DNA of 64,000 bases from an uncultured Bacteroidia bacterium (GTDB lineage: Bacteria; Bacteroidota; Bacteroidia; Bacteroidales; UBA932). Under the pieces are notes generated by a model. That model was not told the DNA's origin, did not search any database, and saw only the letters and a program-made list of their open reading frames with translations. The stretch lies in assembly GCA_902778105.1 (NCBI GenBank), contig CACYWN010000001.1, positions 124,001 to 188,000 of the forward strand. Reading direction: 5' to 3'. A program made the position numbers and the translations under genes. This document shows positions 60,457-64,000 of the stretch, in pieces. Positions within the stretch are counted from its first letter, which is position 1, and every line of letters begins with the position of its first letter.

Positions 60457-61374
60457 TTAAAAACAGTTCCGCAGGACTTCCACCACGTTGGACGACTTGC
60501 CCATGGTATAGAAATGGACGGCCGGCACCCCGTGCCGGAGCAGGTCGCGGCACTGGGCGGTGCACCATTCGACGCCCAGCCGTCTGACCGCTTCCTTGTC
60601 ATCTCCGGCATCCCGGACGGCATCCGTGAGTTCCACGGGAATGTCGATGGAGAAGGATTCGGGTAGCAGGCTGACCTGCCGGGCCGTCGTGAGCGGCTTG
60701 AGGCCGGGGATGACCGGGACCGTGATGCCGGCTTTCCGGCAGCGGTCCGCGAAACGGTAGAAAACGGCGTTGTCGAAGAACATCTGGGTGATGATGCAGT
60801 CGGCTCCTGCCTCGACCTTCTGCTTGAGGAAGGCGATGTCGGTTTCCGGATTCGCCGCCTCGAAATGCTTCTCCGGGTAACCGCCGACACCGATGCACAG
60901 CCTCTTGCCCGCCTCCATCCGCCGGATGGCGCGGACCAGTTCGTCGGCGTGGGCATATCCTCCGGGAACAGGCGAGAACCGTTTCTCTCCTTCGAGGGAA
61001 TCGCCCCGGAGCGCCATCACGTTGTCGATGCCCATGAAATGGAAGTCCTGCACCAGCCACTCGATTTCGGAGGCGGTATTGCCTGCACAGATGATGTGGG
61101 GAACCACCTCGATGTCGTAACGTCCCTGGATGCAGCCGCAGACGGCGACGGGGGAGACGCGGCTGCGGACCAGCTGCCGGCGGAAGGATCCGTCGGGCTG
61201 GGGAACGTACTGGATTTCGTCCCGATGCGTCGTGACGTTGATGTAGCGGGGCTTGAACTCCATCAGGGGAGCGATGCTTTCCAGCAGCTGATCCTTGGAG
61301 ATCCCGCTCAGGGGAGGAACGATTTCCAGGGAAGGGAAGGGATGGCGGGCATCCAGGAGGTCGGTGATTCTCAT
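60457..61374 (-). CDS. metF: Methylenetetrahydrofolate reductase
   Basis: 305 residues from ATG 61374 (MRITDLLDARHPFPSLEIVP). MetF barrel blocks: SLEIVPPLSGISKDQLL, RYINVTTHRDE, VVPHIICAGNTASEIEWLVQ, GIDNVMALRGDS, YAHADELVRAIRR, CIGVGGYPEKHFEA, ADCIITQMFFDN, VPVIPGLKPLTT. Reduces 5,10-methylene- to 5-methyl-tetrahydrofolate with FAD/NADH. The ATG overlaps the metH stop by 4 bases, so the methyl donor is made by the gene coupled to its consumer. A few blocks differ from E. coli (VTTHRDE in place of VTYGA), as in other Bacteroidota MetF proteins. Confidence 0.95.
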   Translation of the reverse strand: MRITDLLDARHPFPSLEIVPPLSGISKDQLLESIAPLMEFKPRYINVTTHRDEIQYVPQPDGSFRRQLVRSRVSPVAVCGCIQGRYDIEVVPHIICAGNTASEIEWLVQDFHFMGIDNVMALRGDSLEGEKRFSPVPGGYAHADELVRAIRRMEAGKRLCIGVGGYPEKHFEAANPETDIAFLKQKVEAGADCIITQMFFDNAVFYRFADRCRKAGITVPVIPGLKPLTTARQVSLLPESFSIDIPVELTDAVRDAGDDKEAVRRLGVEWCTAQCRDLLRHGVPAVHFYTMGKSSNVVEVLRNCF

Positions 61375-64000
61375 AGCAGATGGGAGAGGAAGGCCTGCGC
61401 TTCGGCGGGAGAGAAGCCGCGTGCAGCCGTGTAAAGATCGTATTGCTTCCTGCCGATATGGCGGATTTCGGGATATCCGGCCTCCGGGTGGAGGACGATA
61501 AAGCCGCAGATGGCGGCGTCGGGTTGCATCGCGCAGCTTTCGGTAAGGGTGATGTCCAGTCCCTCCGGCAACAGGCGGAGAATGTCGCGTTTGAGGCTGT
61601 GGTCCGGGCAGGAGGCGTAGCCGGCGGCGGGTTTGGCGATGCGGATCCCTTCGGGAAGTCCGGCCTGGAGCCGCCTGTCCAGCCAGGTGGAGGCCGCCTC
61701 GGCCAGGGTGACCCGGACGGCGCGCTCCATCATGGAATCGTAGTCGTTGCGGCAGGCCTCGCAGGAACAACCTTCGGGATGCGGGTGGGAATGCACGCTG
61801 ATGGCGAAGATACCGAAAGGTCCGGTACCCTCGGACGGGACGAAGTCGGCAAGGGAACGTGCGGGAGCTTCCTCCTGCCGGAGCATCGGAAGGGAACAGG
61901 CACCGAGGTCGATGGCCTCACCGGTCCGGTGGGCGGAGAAGAACCGGGCGGCCAGACGCACCGAGACGCTGTTTTCCCGTACCATCCGATCCAGGACGGC
62001 GCGGCCTTCGGCGGTGAGGTCTTCGGATTCCCGGACGCCCCACACGGCGCGGAACATCGACCAGTCGAAAAGGGGAGTCAGCTCCGTCAGCGGGATTTCC
62101 GTCAGCGGCAGGTCTTCCGGGATACAGGTCGTGTAACTGTCCGGGGCAAAGCCGGTCCGCGGCGTTGCCGGCGCCGTTTTCCTTCCTTCGTGCAGGGCGC
62201 GGATTCGGGCCTGTTCCGCATGTTCGGCGGCTTCGAAAGCCGCCCGGTCACGGAGACAGCGTTTGGCCATCACGGCCCCGGCCGAAGCGTCCGGCGCATA
62301 AAAGACGTGGTCGTACAGGGGCGCCAGCCTGACCGCCGTATGGAGGGCGGATGTCGTGGCGCCGCCGATGAACAGGGGCGTGTCCAGTCCGCGGGCCGCC
62401 ATCTCCCGACAGAGCTCCTCCATCTGGAAGAGGGAAGGGGTGATGAGCCCGCTGACGCCGATGAGGGCGGCCTTGTGCTTTCCGGCGGCCTCCAGGATGG
62501 TCTCCTTGTCCACCATTACACCCAGGTCCACCACCTCGAACCCATTGCAGCGGAGGACGATGCCGGCGATGTTCTTGCCGATGTCGTGGACGTCTCCCTT
62601 CACGGTCGCATGGATGACGACGGGCCGCCTGGCCGTCTGCTCTCCCTCGGTCATATAGGGTTCCAGCAGGGCTACGGCATCCTTCATCACTTTGGCGGAC
62701 TTGACCACCTGGGGAAGGAACATCTTGCCTTCGCCGAAGCGCCGCCCCACTTCTTCCATCCCTTCCATCAGCGGTCCCTCGATGACCTGTACGGCTGATC
62801 CCAGCCGTTCCCGGGCGGCATTCACGGCCTCCGCGAGGCCCTCTTCCCGACCGGTGAGCAGGAACGTTTCCAGAGATTTCCCGGCTCCGCCCGAAATGAC
62901 AAAACCCTTGTCATCCTGAGGAGGCCTTTGGCCGACGTGAGGATCTGCCGCCACAGCCATCAACCGTTCCGTCGCATGCGGATCGCGGCACAGGATCAGG
63001 TCTTCGACCGCTGCGCGCAGTCCGGGTTCGATGTCATCATACTGCAGGACCATCCCTGGGTTCACGATGGCCATGTCCAGGCCTGCCCGGATGGCGTGGT
63101 ACAGGAATACGGCATGCATGGCGCTCCGGACCGGATTGTTGCCGCGGAACGCGAAGGACAGGTTGGAGATGCCACCGGAGGTGTAGGCTCCGGGGAGGTT
63201 CAGCTTGATCCAGCGGACCGCCTCGATGAAATCGATGGCATACCGGTCGTGCTCGGGGATGCCCGTGCCGATAGAGAGGACGTTCACGTCGAAAATGAGG
63301 TCCTCGGGAGGGATGCCGATGCCGGTGAGAAGCTTGTATGCGCGTTCCGAAACGGTGATTTTCTTGTCAAAGGTCGTTGCCTGCCCTTCCTCATCGAAGG
63401 CCATGACGACCATCGCGGCGCCCAGCCGGTGGATTTCTTTCGCCTTCTCCAGGAAGGCTTCTTCTCCGTCCTTGAGACTGATGGAGTTGACGATGCACTT
63501 GCCCTGGGCATTCTTGAGCCCGGCGAGGATGCATTCCCAGTGGGACGAGTCGATCATCAGGGCCGCCTTCGCCACGGCAGGGTCGTTCTGCAGGGTGCGG
63601 ACGAAGGTCTCCATCGCCACCGGCCCGTCCAGCATCGCATCGTCCATATTGATGTCGATGATGTTGGCCCCGCCCTCGATTTGGCCGGCCGCCACCTCCA
63701 GCGCCGCGTCATAGTCGCCGGCGGCGACCAGGCGGGCGAACTTCCGGCTGCCGGCGACGTTCGTCCGTTCGCCGATGAGGGTGAAGTTCCGCTTTTCCGT
63801 GTCGATGAGATACGCTTCCAGTCCGCTGACCGTCAGTTTGTTATGCGGTTGCTTCGGCAGGGCGGGGGAGAGGGCCGGGAGGGCCTTGATATGGTCCGGG
63901 GTGGTGCCGCAGCAGCCGCCCGCGATGTTCAGGAGCCCGTCGAACCGGGCCATCCCGGCGGCCATCTGGGCCGGTGTCTGGTCGTACCCGCCCAACTCGT
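61371..64000 (-). CDS. metH: Cobalamin-dependent methionine synthase (N-terminus beyond window)
   Basis: About 876 C-terminal codons are present. The window starts inside the homocysteine-binding domain, whose zinc-site end NIAGGCCGTTPDHIKAL is seen. Then comes the methyl-THF (pterin) domain (LIGERTNVAGSRKFARLV; IEGGANIIDINMDDAMLDG; SIGTGIPEHDRYAIDFIEAV). The B12 cap and binding domains have FLPQVVKSAKVMKDAVALLE, VKGDVHDIGKNI (the His ligand to cobalt) and VGVSG-type LIGVSGLITPSLFQM, and the SAM reactivation domain follows (AAGYASCPDHSLKRDILRLL). A dispersed repeat is inserted in frame in the linker before the cap domain (62891-62945). Transfers methyl from MTHF to homocysteine; needs vitamin B12. 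Upstream control lies outside the window. Confidence 0.97.
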   Translation of the reverse strand, partial: ELGGYDQTPAQMAAGMARFDGLLNIAGGCCGTTPDHIKALPALSPALPKQPHNKLTVSGLEAYLIDTEKRNFTLIGERTNVAGSRKFARLVAAGDYDAALEVAAGQIEGGANIIDINMDDAMLDGPVAMETFVRTLQNDPAVAKAALMIDSSHWECILAGLKNAQGKCIVNSISLKDGEEAFLEKAKEIHRLGAAMVVMAFDEEGQATTFDKKITVSERAYKLLTGIGIPPEDLIFDVNVLSIGTGIPEHDRYAIDFIEAVRWIKLNLPGAYTSGGISNLSFAFRGNNPVRSAMHAVFLYHAIRAGLDMAIVNPGMVLQYDDIEPGLRAAVEDLILCRDPHATERLMAVAADPHVGQRPPQDDKGFVISGGAGKSLETFLLTGREEGLAEAVNAARERLGSAVQVIEGPLMEGMEEVGRRFGEGKMFLPQVVKSAKVMKDAVALLEPYMTEGEQTARRPVVIHATVKGDVHDIGKNIAGIVLRCNGFEVVDLGVMVDKETILEAAGKHKAALIGVSGLITPSLFQMEELCREMAARGLDTPLFIGGATTSALHTAVRLAPLYDHVFYAPDASAGAVMAKRCLRDRAAFEAAEHAEQARIRALHEGRKTAPATPRTGFAPDSYTTCIPEDLPLTEIPLTELTPLFDWSMFRAVWGVRESEDLTAEGRAVLDRMVRENSVSVRLAARFFSAHRTGEAIDLGACSLPMLRQEEAPARSLADFVPSEGTGPFGIFAISVHSHPHPEGCSCEACRNDYDSMMERAVRVTLAEAASTWLDRRLQAGLPEGIRIAKPAAGYASCPDHSLKRDILRLLPEGLDITLTESCAMQPDAAICGFIVLHPEAGYPEIRHIGRKQYDLYTAARGFSPAEAQAFLSHLL
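62891..62945. repeat. Dispersed repeat inserted in frame in metH
   Basis: CCGAAATGACAAAACCCTTG then TCATCCTGAGGAGGC and GACGTGAGGATCT match the composite repeat at 26990-27083 (CGGAATGACAAAA; TCATCCCGAGGAGGTC; GACGAAGGGATCT). It encodes about 18 residues, DPHVGQRPPQDDKGFVI, between the pterin and cobalamin-cap domains. Confidence 0.75.

Overview
The window looks like a chromosomal piece of a GC-rich gut- or rumen-type Bacteroidales (phylum Bacteroidota). The signs are a SusC/SusD pair, a hybrid two-component regulator, many Cys-anchored lipoproteins, few recognisable Shine-Dalgarno sequences, and at least 18 copies of the Bacteroides-type -7 promoter element TAnnTTTG placed just upstream of genes. 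I cannot fix the genus from sequence alone. No rRNA, tRNA, CRISPR array, phage or intact insertion sequence was seen.

Layout. 1-5.1 kb: class I fumarase (cut by the left edge), a PspC-PadR-PspC envelope-stress module, and aspartase. 5.2-8.6 kb: a secreted GH18 domain and a tyrosine-phosphatase domain that read as one lipoprotein gene split by a one-base frameshift, then a DUF418 membrane protein. 8.7-9.3 kb: a scar made of two decayed gene ends (a FISUMP domain and a DNA/RNA nuclease) followed by an exact 3 x 50-bp palindromic tandem repeat. 9.3-19.7 kb: a TerB/DnaJ protein, two envelope proteins, a condensation-like acyltransferase, a Y-family polymerase with a short YolD-like partner, a GH43 enzyme, EttA, a NUDIX regulator/hydrolase and a TIR-transmembrane protein. 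19.8-21.1 kb: CreD.

21-48.7 kb is carbohydrate territory: a CE2-like esterase plus GH95 operon, a GH3, then a polysaccharide-utilisation locus (PUL) with a divergent hybrid two-component sensor and a forward operon of carboxylesterase, SusC, SusD, a surface lipoprotein with an internal duplication, two CE1-type esterases, GH3 and a third esterase. The operon ends at a strong hairpin. Past it come two more esterases on the other strand and a beta-lactamase-fold hydrolase. The locus holds at least seven esterases, several exo-acting glycosidases and no recognisable endo-glycanase. It therefore looks built to strip ester decorations (acetyl, perhaps feruloyl) from short plant oligosaccharides; that substrate is inference.

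48.7-52.5 kb holds small envelope genes (an orphan 76-residue protein, a coiled-coil membrane protein, a flavodoxin-like lipoprotein, a membrane metallophosphoesterase, a LolA-like carrier). 52.5-60.4 kb is a tight seven-gene minus-strand operon under one visible promoter: lipocalin-like lipoprotein, MMPL exporter, FakA, FakB/DegV, a GNAT-like protein, PlsX and an acyl carrier protein. By family knowledge FakA/FakB make acyl-phosphate and PlsX exchanges it with acyl-ACP, so this looks like a fatty-acid salvage and lipid-handling unit. The window ends with metF and metH (cut by the right edge). Short dispersed repeats occur between genes and, notably, in frame inside metH and fakA.
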